Below are positions 1-7,414 of a stretch of DNA of 13,418 nucleotides, in pieces. How positions within the stretch are numbered: the first letter of the stretch is position 1; every line of letters begins with the position of its first letter. The notes beneath the pieces were generated by a model. It ran no database searches. It was not told the origin of the DNA and saw only the letters and a list, made by a program, of their open reading frames with translations. The stretch comes from Pseudomonadales bacterium (GTDB taxonomy: Bacteria > Pseudomonadota > Gammaproteobacteria > Steroidobacterales > Steroidobacteraceae): assembly GCA_020442965.1 (NCBI GenBank), contig JAGRJB010000166.1, positions 1 to 13,418 on the forward strand, given 5' to 3'. The translations under genes and the position numbers were made by a program.

Positions 1-917
1 TAGCCCGCCTCGACGGTCAGGTCGGTGTCGCGGGTGATGTCGATGCGGCCGCGCAGGACGCCCGACAGGTCCTGATCGTCGGTGCCTGCCGAATCCGTGT
101 AGGTGCCGAACGTGCCGCGCAGGTCCGCTTCGAGCGAATGGCGGCTCCAGTCCGACTGGATCAGCAGTTCCGGTGTGACGCGGGTCAGCGTGCTCGCGTC
201 CCCCGCATCGCCCTTGCCGCCGGGATTGCTGGTAATGCCGCCGCGCAGTTCGAGCGTCGGAAACAGGCGGAACGCGCCGACCGGGATGCCGAGCGGCGCG
301 TAGGGATCCTCCGGCTCGGTCGATCCGGTCGTGGTGGCATCGGCATCCGTCTCGGCGGCGGCGCCCGCCCCGGACAATTCGTAGACCGGCGGCGCCGGCA
401 GACTGGCGACCGGCTCCTGCACCTTCGGGTCCTGCCGGCCGGGGATCGCCGCGCCGGTGCGCTGCTCCTGCAGGCTGGCCGAAGCCGGCGGCGCGTCCAG
501 TTGCCGGGTAATGTTCGCCGGCTGTGACAGCGGCGGCGGCGCCGGCGGATCGGCGTAGAGATCGTCGGCAGCCGCCGCGCCATCGTCCCCGGTATCGGTT
601 GCAGGCTGGCGCGTATTCCCCCCGGAAACCCGCCGCACCGGGAAGAGATTGCCAGCCGCGGCGCTGTCCACATCCTTCTCGGTCTTGCGGAAAATTCCGG
701 ATTGCACCGGCGCGATGTCTTCGGGCTTGGCCTTGCGGATATCCCGAACCTGCTCGACGGGCTCGACGTCGGTATCGTCCGGCTCCGTCGCGGCGCGCAG
801 AAGCGGCGTGTCGGGCAGCGGATCGGCAAGTGTCTGCGCGCGGGCGTCGATCGGCGCGGCCGCGGCCAGGGCCAGCCCCAGCCAGGCCGCATTCAGCAGT
901 GAAGTGGTCCGGGTCAT
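1..917 (-). CDS. Outer-membrane beta-barrel protein (putative porin 2 type), 3' end missing
   Basis: The frame read down from the ATG at 917-915 is open to the window edge (305 codons plus 2 nt), so the C-terminal barrel is missing. The N-terminus looks like a signal peptide: a charged MTRTT start, a hydrophobic Leu/Ala core, and a probable cut near ARA-QT at residue 27. Residues about 30-190 form a low-complexity linker rich in Pro, Ala, Asp and Thr. The text then changes to PYAPLGIPVGAFRLFPTLEL and alternating polar/hydrophobic strands with NPGG and SRHSLEADLRG. From memory, this 'DPYAPlGi.vGsF.l.P.le...g..sNP' opening is typical of beta-barrel porin 2 family proteins of Rhizobiales-like Alphaproteobacteria. 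Function in that family is poorly defined. It is divergent from the isomerase gene. Very high GC and GC-rich third positions match the 5' half of that gene but not the rest of the window. The family call is fairly sure; the substrate is unknown. Confidence 0.75.
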   Translation of the reverse strand, partial: MTRTTSLLNAAWLGLALAAAAPIDARAQTLADPLPDTPLLRAATEPDDTDVEPVEQVRDIRKAKPEDIAPVQSGIFRKTEKDVDSAAAGNLFPVRRVSGGNTRQPATDTGDDGAAAADDLYADPPAPPPLSQPANITRQLDAPPASASLQEQRTGAAIPGRQDPKVQEPVASLPAPPVYELSGAGAAAETDADATTTGSTEPEDPYAPLGIPVGAFRLFPTLELRGGITSNPGGKGDAGDASTLTRVTPELLIQSDWSRHSLEADLRGTFGTYTDSAGTDDQDLSGVLRGRIDITRDTDLTVEAG

Positions 918-1095
918 TCTGCCAATAGCCGATCGCGCCGGCGGGCCACTCCCGCCGATCGTGCGCGTGTTCACTCTTTTCGCATTATGGTTAACCGAAC
1001 CTTACCGGGCGGGTTCCGGACACGCTTTGTCCTTGCATGCCCGGCGTTGCGGCGCGATAACCCGCCCCAAGCCATCTGAACGAGCCGAAACACCC
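918..1095. promoter_or_regulatory. Divergent intergenic region with candidate promoters
   Basis: These 178 bp separate two divergent genes and should hold both promoters. On the plus strand, TTGCAT at 1033-1038 and GATAAC at 1056-1061 are 17 bp apart, a weak sigma-70-like pair. The AT-rich patch 970-1005 contains the palindrome GGTTAACC at 989-996 and, on the minus strand, CATAAT, a possible -10 for the barrel gene. TTAACC-rich intergenic DNA is, in my experience, common in Alphaproteobacteria. No good Shine-Dalgarno stands before the ATG at 1096. These are pattern matches only. Confidence 0.35.
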
Positions 1096-2115
1096 ATGTC
1101 CGTCGCCGCCAAGACCGATCCCGCCCCGAACGCCGAAATGGCGGTCGCATCGGCCAAGACCACACTCCAGACCGAAGCCGCCGGGCTTTCCGCGCTCAGC
1201 GATGCCCTGTCCGGTCCGCTCGGGAGTCGCTTCGCCGAAGCCGTCGCCGCCATGCGCGACCTCGAAGGCCGCGTCGTCGTCACCGGCATGGGCAAGAGCG
1301 GCAATGTCGGGCAGAAAATCGCCTCGACGCTGGCCTCGACCGGCACGCCGGCCTTCTTCATCCATCCGAGCGACGCCAGCCACGGCGATCTGGGCATGGT
1401 GACCCGCCACGATCTCGTTCTGGCGCTGTCCTGGTCCGGCGAGACGTCGGAATTGCGCGCGCTGATCGACTACACCCGCCGCTTCCGGGTGCCGCTCGTC
1501 GCCATGACATCGCGTCCGGAGAGCGCGCTCGCCTCCGCCGCCGACATCATCCTGCAATTGCCGCAAAGCGACGAGGCCTGCCCCCACGGGCTGGCGCCGA
1601 CCACCTCGACGACCATGCAGCTGGCGCTTGGCGACGCGCTGGCGATCGCGCTCCTGGAAGCGCGCGGCTTCACCGCGCAGGATTTCGCACGTTCGCATCC
1701 GGGCGGCAGCCTGGGCCGCAAACTACTCCTGCACGTCAGCGATGTCATGCGCAAAGGCGATGATCTGCCAGTCGTGGGCAGCGATACGACGCTCGCCGAA
1801 GGTCTCGTCGAAATGTCCCGCAAGGGCCTCGGCATGACGGTGATCGTGGGCAACGCCCCAGAAAACGCGGTGGTCGGCGTATTCACAGACGGCGATCTGC
1901 GCCGCACGCTCGATCGCCACGTCGATGTGCATGCGACGCGTATGTGCGACATCATGACACGCGAGTTCAAGCGAATCGGTCCGCAAGCGCTGGCGGCTGA
2001 GGCGGTACACTTGATGGAATTACACCGCATCACAGTGCTCCCGGTCGTGGACGACACTAACCAGCTGGTTGGGGCGCTCAACGTGCACGATCTACTGCGT
2101 GCTGGCGTCGTTTGA
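1096..2115 (+). CDS. kdsD: D-arabinose-5-phosphate isomerase (KdsD/KpsF), hybrid of two lineages
   Basis: It converts D-ribulose 5-phosphate to D-arabinose 5-phosphate, the first step toward Kdo for lipopolysaccharide, in the cytoplasm. The 339-residue length fits the family (E. coli KdsD is 328). The SIS domain covers about residues 40-185, with GMGKSG near 65, ASHGDLGM, and a SWSGETSEL stretch. Two CBS domains fill about 213-335 and end in HDLLRAGVV. I chose ATG 1096 because the family N-terminus starts there; the open frame reaches back to 649 but that part overlaps the divergent barrel gene. The N-terminal two thirds (SWSGETSELRALI, APTTSTTMQLALGDALAIAL) reads like alphaproteobacterial KpsF, while SHPGGSLGRKLLLHVSDVM onward reads like gammaproteobacterial KdsD. 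The frame is kept, but GC at third positions drops after about 1,690. The stop overlaps kdsC by 1 nt. The enzyme call is firm; whether this exact gene exists in one genome is doubtful. Confidence 0.85.
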   Translation: MSVAAKTDPAPNAEMAVASAKTTLQTEAAGLSALSDALSGPLGSRFAEAVAAMRDLEGRVVVTGMGKSGNVGQKIASTLASTGTPAFFIHPSDASHGDLGMVTRHDLVLALSWSGETSELRALIDYTRRFRVPLVAMTSRPESALASAADIILQLPQSDEACPHGLAPTTSTTMQLALGDALAIALLEARGFTAQDFARSHPGGSLGRKLLLHVSDVMRKGDDLPVVGSDTTLAEGLVEMSRKGLGMTVIVGNAPENAVVGVFTDGDLRRTLDRHVDVHATRMCDIMTREFKRIGPQALAAEAVHLMELHRITVLPVVDDTNQLVGALNVHDLLRAGVV

Positions 2116-2624
2116 TGGCGACCATTCCAGCCGGCGTGCGCAAACGTGCCGGCAGAATTTCGGTCCTGGTGCTCGACGTCGATGGCGTCATGACCGATGG
2201 CCGTTTGTACTACGGTAGCCGCGGTGAGGCGCTCAAAGTGTTTCACGTCCACGATGGCTTCGGCATCAAACAGTTGCAGCGCCTCGGTGTTCACGTTGCG
2301 ATCGTCTCGGGCCGACGCTCCGCGGCAGTGACACAACGCGCGCGCGAACTCGGCATCAGTTTGGTCCATCAAGGGATCGATGAGAAGTTGCCAGTCGTCA
2401 GAAAGATCGCCAAAGCCTGCAAGGTCGGACTGGCGCAGTGTGCCTGTCTGGGCGACGATCGCCCCGACGTGCCCGTGATGCGCGCGGTGGGCCTCGGCGT
2501 CGCCGTCGCCAATGCGCACGGCGACGCGCTCGCGGCCGCCCACTACGTCACCCAACGCAGCGGCGGTCACGGCGCCGTACGCGAGTTGTGCGACATCCTG
2601 ATCGCGCTACGGGCAGCCGAGTAA
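2115..2624 (+). CDS. kdsC: 3-deoxy-D-manno-octulosonate-8-phosphate phosphatase
   Basis: It removes the phosphate from Kdo 8-phosphate to give free Kdo for the LPS inner core. It is a small HAD-superfamily phosphatase of 169 residues (family about 170-190) without a cap domain, working as a tetramer in known members. Motif I is LDVDGVMTDG with nucleophile Asp21 and acid/base Asp23. Motif II is the Ser in AIVSGRRS, motif III Lys91 in DEKLP, and motif IV GDDRPDVPVM near 113-122, which binds Mg2+. E. coli has a slightly different motif IV (GDD-x-x-D-x-PVM), so the key acids are kept. ATG 2115 overlaps the kdsD stop TGA by one base, pointing to translational coupling; a TTG lies one codon earlier but is less likely. 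It has the usual place between kdsD and lptC. Confidence 0.95.
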   Translation: MATIPAGVRKRAGRISVLVLDVDGVMTDGRLYYGSRGEALKVFHVHDGFGIKQLQRLGVHVAIVSGRRSAAVTQRARELGISLVHQGIDEKLPVVRKIAKACKVGLAQCACLGDDRPDVPVMRAVGLGVAVANAHGDALAAAHYVTQRSGGHGAVRELCDILIALRAAE

Positions 2625-2630
2625 CGGCGC

Positions 2631-3188
2631 TTGGCGTACCGCCTCATTATCGGGATCCTGCTGCTGGCGTTGATTGCGGGCACTATCGCGATTGGCACCC
2701 GCTCCGAGGCGCCAGATGAGCGTGATGCCGATGCACCCGCGTACGACCCCGGTTACGTCGCGCGCGATGCGGAGGTCGTAGAAACCGGCGACGACGGGCA
2801 CGAGCTCTATCGATTGAAGGCCGATCTCATACGCCAACGGCCTGACGCGGGCGTCGTCGAACTCGGGCGTGTGCACATGAACTATTTTCCCGCCAAGGAC
2901 ACGCGCTGGAATGTCACGGCGCTCCGGGGCGAAGTGCAGCAAACCGGCGAACGAATCCGGCTAGCGGGTGATGTCAATGTGACCGGCCCAATGCCGACTG
3001 CTGCGCAAACCATTCAACTTGACACCGACACGCTCGATATCCAAACCCGCGAACAGGTCATTACCACCGATGCGCCGGTCACGCTGACATGGTCCGGGCA
3101 GCGCCTGAGCGCCATCGGTCTGCGCGCGAATTTGAAGGAAGAGAAGGTAGAGTTACAATCGAAGGTCAATGGCCGCTTTGTCCCCTAA
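2631..3188 (+). CDS. lptC: LPS export system protein LptC (TTG start)
   Basis: LptC is the single-span inner-membrane protein that takes LPS from the LptB2FG transporter and passes it to LptA in the periplasm. The 185 residues match the family (E. coli 191). One hydrophobic segment at about residues 4-22 (LIIGILLLALIAGTIAIG) anchors it and the rest is periplasmic. The LptC/LptA-type beta-jellyroll text is visible: RDAEVVETGDDGHELYRLKAD, TRWNVTALRGEV, and IRLAGDVNVTGP. No ATG or GTG lies between the kdsC stop and the membrane segment, so the TTG at 2631, 6 nt after that stop, is the best start. No strong Shine-Dalgarno is seen and translation probably depends on coupling to kdsC. Its end overlaps lptA by 20 nt. 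Confidence 0.92.
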   Translation: MAYRLIIGILLLALIAGTIAIGTRSEAPDERDADAPAYDPGYVARDAEVVETGDDGHELYRLKADLIRQRPDAGVVELGRVHMNYFPAKDTRWNVTALRGEVQQTGERIRLAGDVNVTGPMPTAAQTIQLDTDTLDIQTREQVITTDAPVTLTWSGQRLSAIGLRANLKEEKVELQSKVNGRFVP

Positions 3189-3891
3189 CGCAACCACCAA
3201 GCGGCTCGTCACTGTCCTGTCGCTCCTGTGCGCGCTCTTGCTGCTGCAGGGCAATCGGAGCGCCTCAGGAGCGCCGGCTGCCAAAGCGACCGCGCGCTCC
3301 GCACCGATCACCGTCGACGCCGCCGCCACCGAGGTCGACTACCGCAACAACGCTATCTTGCTGCGCGACGTCACCATTTCGCAGGGTGACATCCGGGTGC
3401 AAGCGGACGAAGCGCGTGCCGCCGGTGGCCTCAACTTCGAGAACAGCCGCTGGACTTTCAGCGGCAACGTGCGCATCCGTGCCGAAGGCGGCAGCCTGAC
3501 ATCCGATCGAGCCGTGGTCTCTTTCGCTAACAACCTGATCGATCGCGCGACTGTGACCGGCAAGCCAGCGGCGTTCGAGCAAGCGCGCGGCGGCACGGCG
3601 GACGCGGCTCGCGGTCGTGCCGAAACCATCATCTACGAGACCGCGGCGGGTACGGTGAGCCTGCTGGACTCCGCCTGGCTATCCGATGGTCGCAACGAAA
3701 TCCGCGGCGAGCGGCTGATCTACAACATCCGTGATCAACGGGTGCAGGCGCGCGCCCGACCCGACAGCGCAGCGGGGGAGCAGGGCCGTGTGCGGATAAT
3801 CATTCAACCGGGAGCACAGCCGGGAAGTCAATCGGCCACCCGCCCCGACGCACAGACGCCACCGTCTGATCCCACCGCTCCCCCGCCATGA
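3169..3891 (+). CDS. lptA: LPS transport periplasmic protein LptA, with Pro-rich C-terminal tail
   Basis: LptA forms the periplasmic bridge that carries LPS from LptC to LptD at the outer membrane. The N-terminus has a signal peptide ([16 protein letters not shown], probable cut near residue 35). The OstA/LptA jellyroll follows at about 43-195: [56 protein letters not shown], and [15 protein letters not shown]. At 240 residues it is longer than E. coli LptA (185). The extra length is a C-terminal tail of about 40 residues rich in Pro, Gln, Ser and Thr, ending in PTAPPP, which looks disordered. The ATG lies inside lptC with GAAGG just upstream. The stop overlaps the lptB start as ATGA, so the three genes are translationally linked. 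Confidence 0.93.
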   Translation: MAALSPNATTKRLVTVLSLLCALLLLQGNRSASGAPAAKATARSAPITVDAAATEVDYRNNAILLRDVTISQGDIRVQADEARAAGGLNFENSRWTFSGNVRIRAEGGSLTSDRAVVSFANNLIDRATVTGKPAAFEQARGGTADAARGRAETIIYETAAGTVSLLDSAWLSDGRNEIRGERLIYNIRDQRVQARARPDSAAGEQGRVRIIIQPGAQPGSQSATRPDAQTPPSDPTAPPP

Positions 3892-4613
3892 GCGTCCTGA
3901 AAGTCGAGCATCTGGCCAAGAGCTATAAGACGCGCAAGGTGATCACCGACCTCTCGCTCGAAGTGACGAGCGGCGAGACGGTTGGATTGTTAGGCCCGAA
4001 TGGCGCTGGCAAAACGACCGCGTTTTACATGATCGTGGGGCTGGTCGCTGCCGATGCTGGCAGCATCCATCTCGACGATCAGGATTTGACGACGCTGCCC
4101 ATGCACAGGCGCGCCCGCGCGGGCGTGGGCTACCTGCCGCAAGAGGCGTCCATCTTCCGAAAATTGTCGGTGGAAGATAACGTTCTGGCAATCCTCGAAA
4201 CCCGCGACGACCTCGACTCCGCGGCGCGCCACGCCCGACTCGATGAAATCCTGGCCGAGCTGCGCATCGATCATGTGCGCAAGAGCCTCGGGATTTCGCT
4301 GTCGGGCGGCGAACGGCGGCGCGTCGAAATCGCGCGCGCGCTTGCTGCAGAGCCGCGATTCATCCTGCTGGATGAGCCGTTCGCGGGCGTCGACCCGCTC
4401 TCGGTGATCGACATTCAGCGCATCGTTCGTGAACTCAGCGACAAGGGCATCGGCGTGCTCATCACAGACCACAATGTACGCGAAACGCTAGGGGTTTGTA
4501 GTCGTGCGTACATCGTTTCCGGTGGAATTGTGATCGCTGCCGGATCTGCCGAAGAAATCCTTGCCAACCCCCAAGTCCGCGATGTTTACTTGGGGCAATC
4601 GTTCCGGTTGTAG
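3888..4613 (+). CDS. lptB: LPS export ABC transporter ATP-binding protein LptB
   Basis: LptB is the cytoplasmic ATPase that, as a dimer with LptF and LptG, extracts LPS from the inner membrane. All ABC motifs are intact: Walker [10 protein letters not shown] at 36-44, Q-loop Gln85 in GYLPQEAS, signature LSGGERRR at 138-145, Walker [11 protein letters not shown] from 158 with catalytic Glu163, and H-loop His195 in ITDHNV. The '[17 protein letters not shown]' stretch and the 'VDPLSV.DIQ.I' text are typical of LptB rather than other ABC ATPases. The 241-residue length equals that of E. coli. It overlaps lptA by 4 nt and is followed after 66 nt by rpoN, the usual gammaproteobacterial order. lptF and lptG are not in the window and are normally elsewhere. 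Confidence 0.97.
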   Translation: MSVLKVEHLAKSYKTRKVITDLSLEVTSGETVGLLGPNGAGKTTAFYMIVGLVAADAGSIHLDDQDLTTLPMHRRARAGVGYLPQEASIFRKLSVEDNVLAILETRDDLDSAARHARLDEILAELRIDHVRKSLGISLSGGERRRVEIARALAAEPRFILLDEPFAGVDPLSVIDIQRIVRELSDKGIGVLITDHNVRETLGVCSRAYIVSGGIVIAAGSAEEILANPQVRDVYLGQSFRL

Positions 4614-4679
4614 CGTGCAGGGCGCCACACCGGAAACTTTCTGAAATCAACTACTTGGGGTTCCTAGAGACCCGTGTCG

Positions 4680-6125
4680 ATGCTCAAGCCTTCATTGCAG
4701 CTCCGCCTCGGTCAACAACTGACGATGACCCCGCAGCTGCAGCAGGCTATCCGCCTTTTGCAGATGCCCACGCTCGAGTTGCAGGCGCACATTCGCGAAC
4801 AGCTCGAGAGCAACGTCATGCTCGAGCCGATCGAGGACACCGAAGCCACCGGTACCTTCGAATCACTCGAACCGCACCCGATGCCCGACGAGCGACGCGG
4901 CGATGCGGAAGCGCCGCCTGAGCGCGACGGCAGTATCGAAGTCGAGGTACTCGAGGACGGCTGGAGCGAACGCGCGATCAGCGGTAGTTCCGACGTCTGG
5001 CGCGACGATGACGGACAGGCGGATCTCGCCGACGAGGCCGAGGAATCGCTGCAGGATCATCTGATCGGCCAGCTGGAATTCGGTAATCTGGATCCGCGTC
5101 AGCTCGGCATTGCGCGCGCGATCGTCGACGCGATCAACGACGACGGCTATCTCACCGACAGTGTCGAGGCGATCGCGGAGACGCTCAAGCCTGAGATCAC
5201 CTGTGACGTCACCGAAGTTGAACAGGTGCTGGGGCTCGTGCAGACACTCGATCCGCCGGGCATCGGGGCGCGCTCGGTTTCCGAATCGCTGACCCTGCAG
5301 CTGCAACTCCTGGACCCCGCAACGCCGGGCCTCGAGCTCGCAACCGCGATCGCGGCAAAGCATCTCGACTTGTTAGCAGACCGTGAACTCACCTTGCTGA
5401 AGCGCGAGCTTCTAACAACCGATACGGAACTCGAAACCGCTGTTGCGTTGGTGCGCTCGTGCCATCCGCGTCCCGGATCCGTCATCAGCAGCGCCAAGGC
5501 ACAGTACGTGGTGCCCGATGTATTCGTGCGGCGCACCGACCGCGGGTGGTCGGTCGAGATCAACGGCAGTACGGCGCCGCGTGTGCAGCTGAATCAAGGC
5601 TACGTCGAAGCGCTCGGACGCGGCTCGGGACATTCTTCGCTGCGTGCACAGTTGCAGGAGGCGCGCTGGCTGCTGAAGAGCCTCGAGATCCGCAACGAAA
5701 CCCTGATGAAGGTTGCACGCTCCATCGTCGAGCGACAGACAGCGTTCCTGGAGCACGGCGAAGAACAGATGCGGCCGATGATCCTGAAAGACATTGCCAC
5801 CGCCATCGACATGCACGAATCGACGATCTCACGCGTCACATCGAGCAAGTACATGCACACGCCGCGCGGCGTGTTCGAGCTCAAGTACTTCTTTTCCAGT
5901 CAGGTCGAAGCCGCCGATGGCAGCGGCGCATCCTCGACAGCGGTGCGCGCAAAAATCAAGAAGTTGGTGCGCGAGGAAGATGCTACCGCACCGCTCTCCG
6001 ACAGCCGGCTGGCCGAGCTGTTGGCAGATGAAGGCATTGCCGTCGCGCGGCGCACGGTCGCCAAATATCGCGAAGCGCTCGGTATCGCGCCCTCCAACGA
6101 GCGCAAGCGCATCGCCGAAAAATGA
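4680..6125 (+). CDS. rpoN: RNA polymerase sigma-54 factor RpoN
   Basis: Sigma-54 directs RNA polymerase to -24/-12 promoters that need AAA+ activators (nitrogen use, motility, envelope functions). The 481 residues fit the family (477 in E. coli). Region I is at 1-48 (LKPSLQLRLGQQLTMTPQLQ onward), the Gln/Leu-rich activator-contact part. Region II is acidic and variable (about 50-120). The core-binding region spans about 120-310. The helix-turn-helix ESTISRVTSSKYMHTPRGVF starts near 380, and the RpoN box ARRTVAKYRE sits at 456-465. I chose ATG 4680 because AGAGA at 4666-4670 gives 9 nt spacing; GTG 4674 in the same frame would add two residues and sit too close to it. The 66 nt gap after lptB is the largest break within the cluster, so a promoter may lie there, but none is clear. 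Confidence 0.97.
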   Translation: MLKPSLQLRLGQQLTMTPQLQQAIRLLQMPTLELQAHIREQLESNVMLEPIEDTEATGTFESLEPHPMPDERRGDAEAPPERDGSIEVEVLEDGWSERAISGSSDVWRDDDGQADLADEAEESLQDHLIGQLEFGNLDPRQLGIARAIVDAINDDGYLTDSVEAIAETLKPEITCDVTEVEQVLGLVQTLDPPGIGARSVSESLTLQLQLLDPATPGLELATAIAAKHLDLLADRELTLLKRELLTTDTELETAVALVRSCHPRPGSVISSAKAQYVVPDVFVRRTDRGWSVEINGSTAPRVQLNQGYVEALGRGSGHSSLRAQLQEARWLLKSLEIRNETLMKVARSIVERQTAFLEHGEEQMRPMILKDIATAIDMHESTISRVTSSKYMHTPRGVFELKYFFSSQVEAADGSGASSTAVRAKIKKLVREEDATAPLSDSRLAELLADEGIAVARRTVAKYREALGIAPSNERKRIAEK

Positions 6126-6160
6126 ATTCCTGCAACTTTTTTGCCCAACGAGCTACGCTT

Positions 6161-6166
6161 AAGGAG
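6161..6166 (+). promoter_or_regulatory. Strong Shine-Dalgarno that fixes the hpf start
   Basis: AAGGAG ends 6 nt before the ATG at 6173. It is the best ribosome binding site in the cluster. It shows that translation starts here and not at the in-frame ATG at 6122, which overlaps the rpoN stop and would add 17 residues unlike the family. Confidence 0.8.
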
Positions 6167-6172
6167 TTAGCC

Positions 6173-6493
6173 ATGCAACTATCGCTCTCCGGTCATCATG
6201 TAGATGTCACCCCGCCGCTACGCGCCTACGTGGAGAAGAAACTCGAGCGGATTTCGCGGCATTTCGATCATGTCATCGACGTAACCTGCATCCTGACCGT
6301 AGAGAAGTTGCTGCAAAGGGCGGAGGCAACGCTGAACGTTCGTGGCAGCTCCATTCACGCGATTGCCACCGACTCGGACATGTACGCCGCCATCGACGCG
6401 CTGATCGACAAACTCGATCGTTGCGTGATCAAACACAAAGAGAAGCGTGCGGACCATCATGCGGCCGAGGCTCGCAAGACGATGCGTGCCTGA
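6173..6493 (+). CDS. hpf: Ribosome hibernation promoting factor, short form
   Basis: HPF binds the 30S subunit and helps form inactive 100S ribosome dimers in slow growth, protecting ribosomes. At 106 residues this is the short form (E. coli HPF is 95), with no C-terminal dimerisation domain of the long form. The family text is clear: MQLSLSGHHVDVTPPLRAYV at the start, KKLERISRHFDHVIDVTCIL, a helix with YAAIDALIDKLDRCVIKHKEK, and a basic, His-rich tail (RADHHAAEARKTMRA). The start is set by AAGGAG 6 nt upstream. It follows rpoN by 47 nt, the usual position; the strong ribosome site suits a product needed in many copies. It is followed after 12 nt by rapZ, with ptsN missing from its common place. 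Confidence 0.95.
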   Translation: MQLSLSGHHVDVTPPLRAYVEKKLERISRHFDHVIDVTCILTVEKLLQRAEATLNVRGSSIHAIATDSDMYAAIDALIDKLDRCVIKHKEKRADHHAAEARKTMRA

Positions 6494-6505
6494 CCGGCTA
6501 ACAGC

Positions 6506-7414
6506 ATGCGCCTGATCGTCGTCAGTGGGCTTTCGGGCTCGGGCAAGACCGTGGCCTTGCACATGCTCGAGGATGTGGGCTACTACTGCATCGACAACAT
6601 TCCGGCGGCGCTACTGACGCCCTTCATCGCACATACGGTCGCGAGTGGCTCCGCGCGCTACGCGCGCACGGCCGTCGGCCTCGATGCGCGCAATGAGGCG
6701 GCCGAAATCGCGAACATTCCGCAGCTGCTCGACGAGCTGAAGCAGAGCGGCGTGCAGTGTGAAATCGTGTTCCTGCTCGCGAGCGATGAGGATCTGCTGC
6801 GGCGCTTCGCCGAAACGCGTCGCAAACATCCGATGAGCTCGCAGCAAGTCTCGCTCAAGGAAGCCATCGCGATGGAGCGGCGGCTGCTCGAGCCGATCAT
6901 CTATGCCGCGGATCTGGTCGTCGATACCTCGCGCATGGGGGTGCACGACCTGCGCGAGCTGATGAGCAAACGAGTCGAGCAACGCTCCAGTGCACGTTTG
7001 TCGATCCTGATCGAGTCGTTTGGCTTCAAGAACGGCATACCCGGCGATGCGGATTTTGTTTTCGACGCGCGCTCGCTGCCGAATCCTTTTTGGGACATCA
7101 GTTTGCGGGCGATGACGGGGCGCGACGCGGAGGTCGTGCGCTTTCTCGAAGGCCATCAGAGTGTGCGCCGACTGCTCGAAGATATTACGCGCTTCGTCGA
7201 GGCGCGTATTCCAGAGCATCAAAACAGCAACCGTCGCTACCTCACGGTAGCGATCGGTTGCACGGGCGGACAACACCGCTCGGTCTATCTCGTCGATCGG
7301 CTAGCGGAAAAGCTGGCCGCGAATCACACCTCGGTAGCCGTGCGGCACAACTCGTTAGCCGCCGGCACCGAGGGCAGGATCCAGACTATTTCGGACCCAG
7401 GTTCAGCGACGTAA
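6506..7414 (+). CDS. rapZ: RNase adaptor / nucleotide-binding protein RapZ
   Basis: RapZ is a P-loop protein that, in enterobacteria, presents the small RNA GlmZ to RNase E and so sets glucosamine-6-phosphate synthase levels. In other groups the family (YvcJ/RapZ) has less defined roles. Walker A is GLSGSGKT at 8-15, followed by ALHMLEDVGYYCIDNIPAAL, which is highly conserved. SFGFKNGIPGDADFVFDARS and LPNPFW lie near 170-195, and the C-terminal GCTGGQHRSVYL near 251-262 belongs to the RNA-binding part. At 302 residues it is somewhat longer than E. coli RapZ (284), with an extra tail after VAVRHNSL. No strong Shine-Dalgarno is seen and translation is probably coupled to hpf. Its last 29 nt overlap the convergent lipoprotein gene. 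Confidence 0.95.
   Translation: MRLIVVSGLSGSGKTVALHMLEDVGYYCIDNIPAALLTPFIAHTVASGSARYARTAVGLDARNEAAEIANIPQLLDELKQSGVQCEIVFLLASDEDLLRRFAETRRKHPMSSQQVSLKEAIAMERRLLEPIIYAADLVVDTSRMGVHDLRELMSKRVEQRSSARLSILIESFGFKNGIPGDADFVFDARSLPNPFWDISLRAMTGRDAEVVRFLEGHQSVRRLLEDITRFVEARIPEHQNSNRRYLTVAIGCTGGQHRSVYLVDRLAEKLAANHTSVAVRHNSLAAGTEGRIQTISDPGSAT

Noticed and set aside
185..892. Open minus-strand frame of 235 codons rich in Arg and Pro
   Set aside because: It is an out-of-frame shadow of the barrel gene on the same strand; composition (Arg/Ser/Pro-rich, no domain) is typical of GC-rich shadow frames.
649..1095. N-terminal extension of the isomerase by 149 codons in the same open frame
   Set aside because: It overlaps the divergent barrel gene over most of its length, reads as unlike any KpsF/KdsD N-terminus, and the family start matches ATG 1096.
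6122..6172. Earlier in-frame ATG for hpf
   Set aside because: It overlaps the rpoN end, has no ribosome site, and adds residues foreign to HPF; AAGGAG marks ATG 6173.
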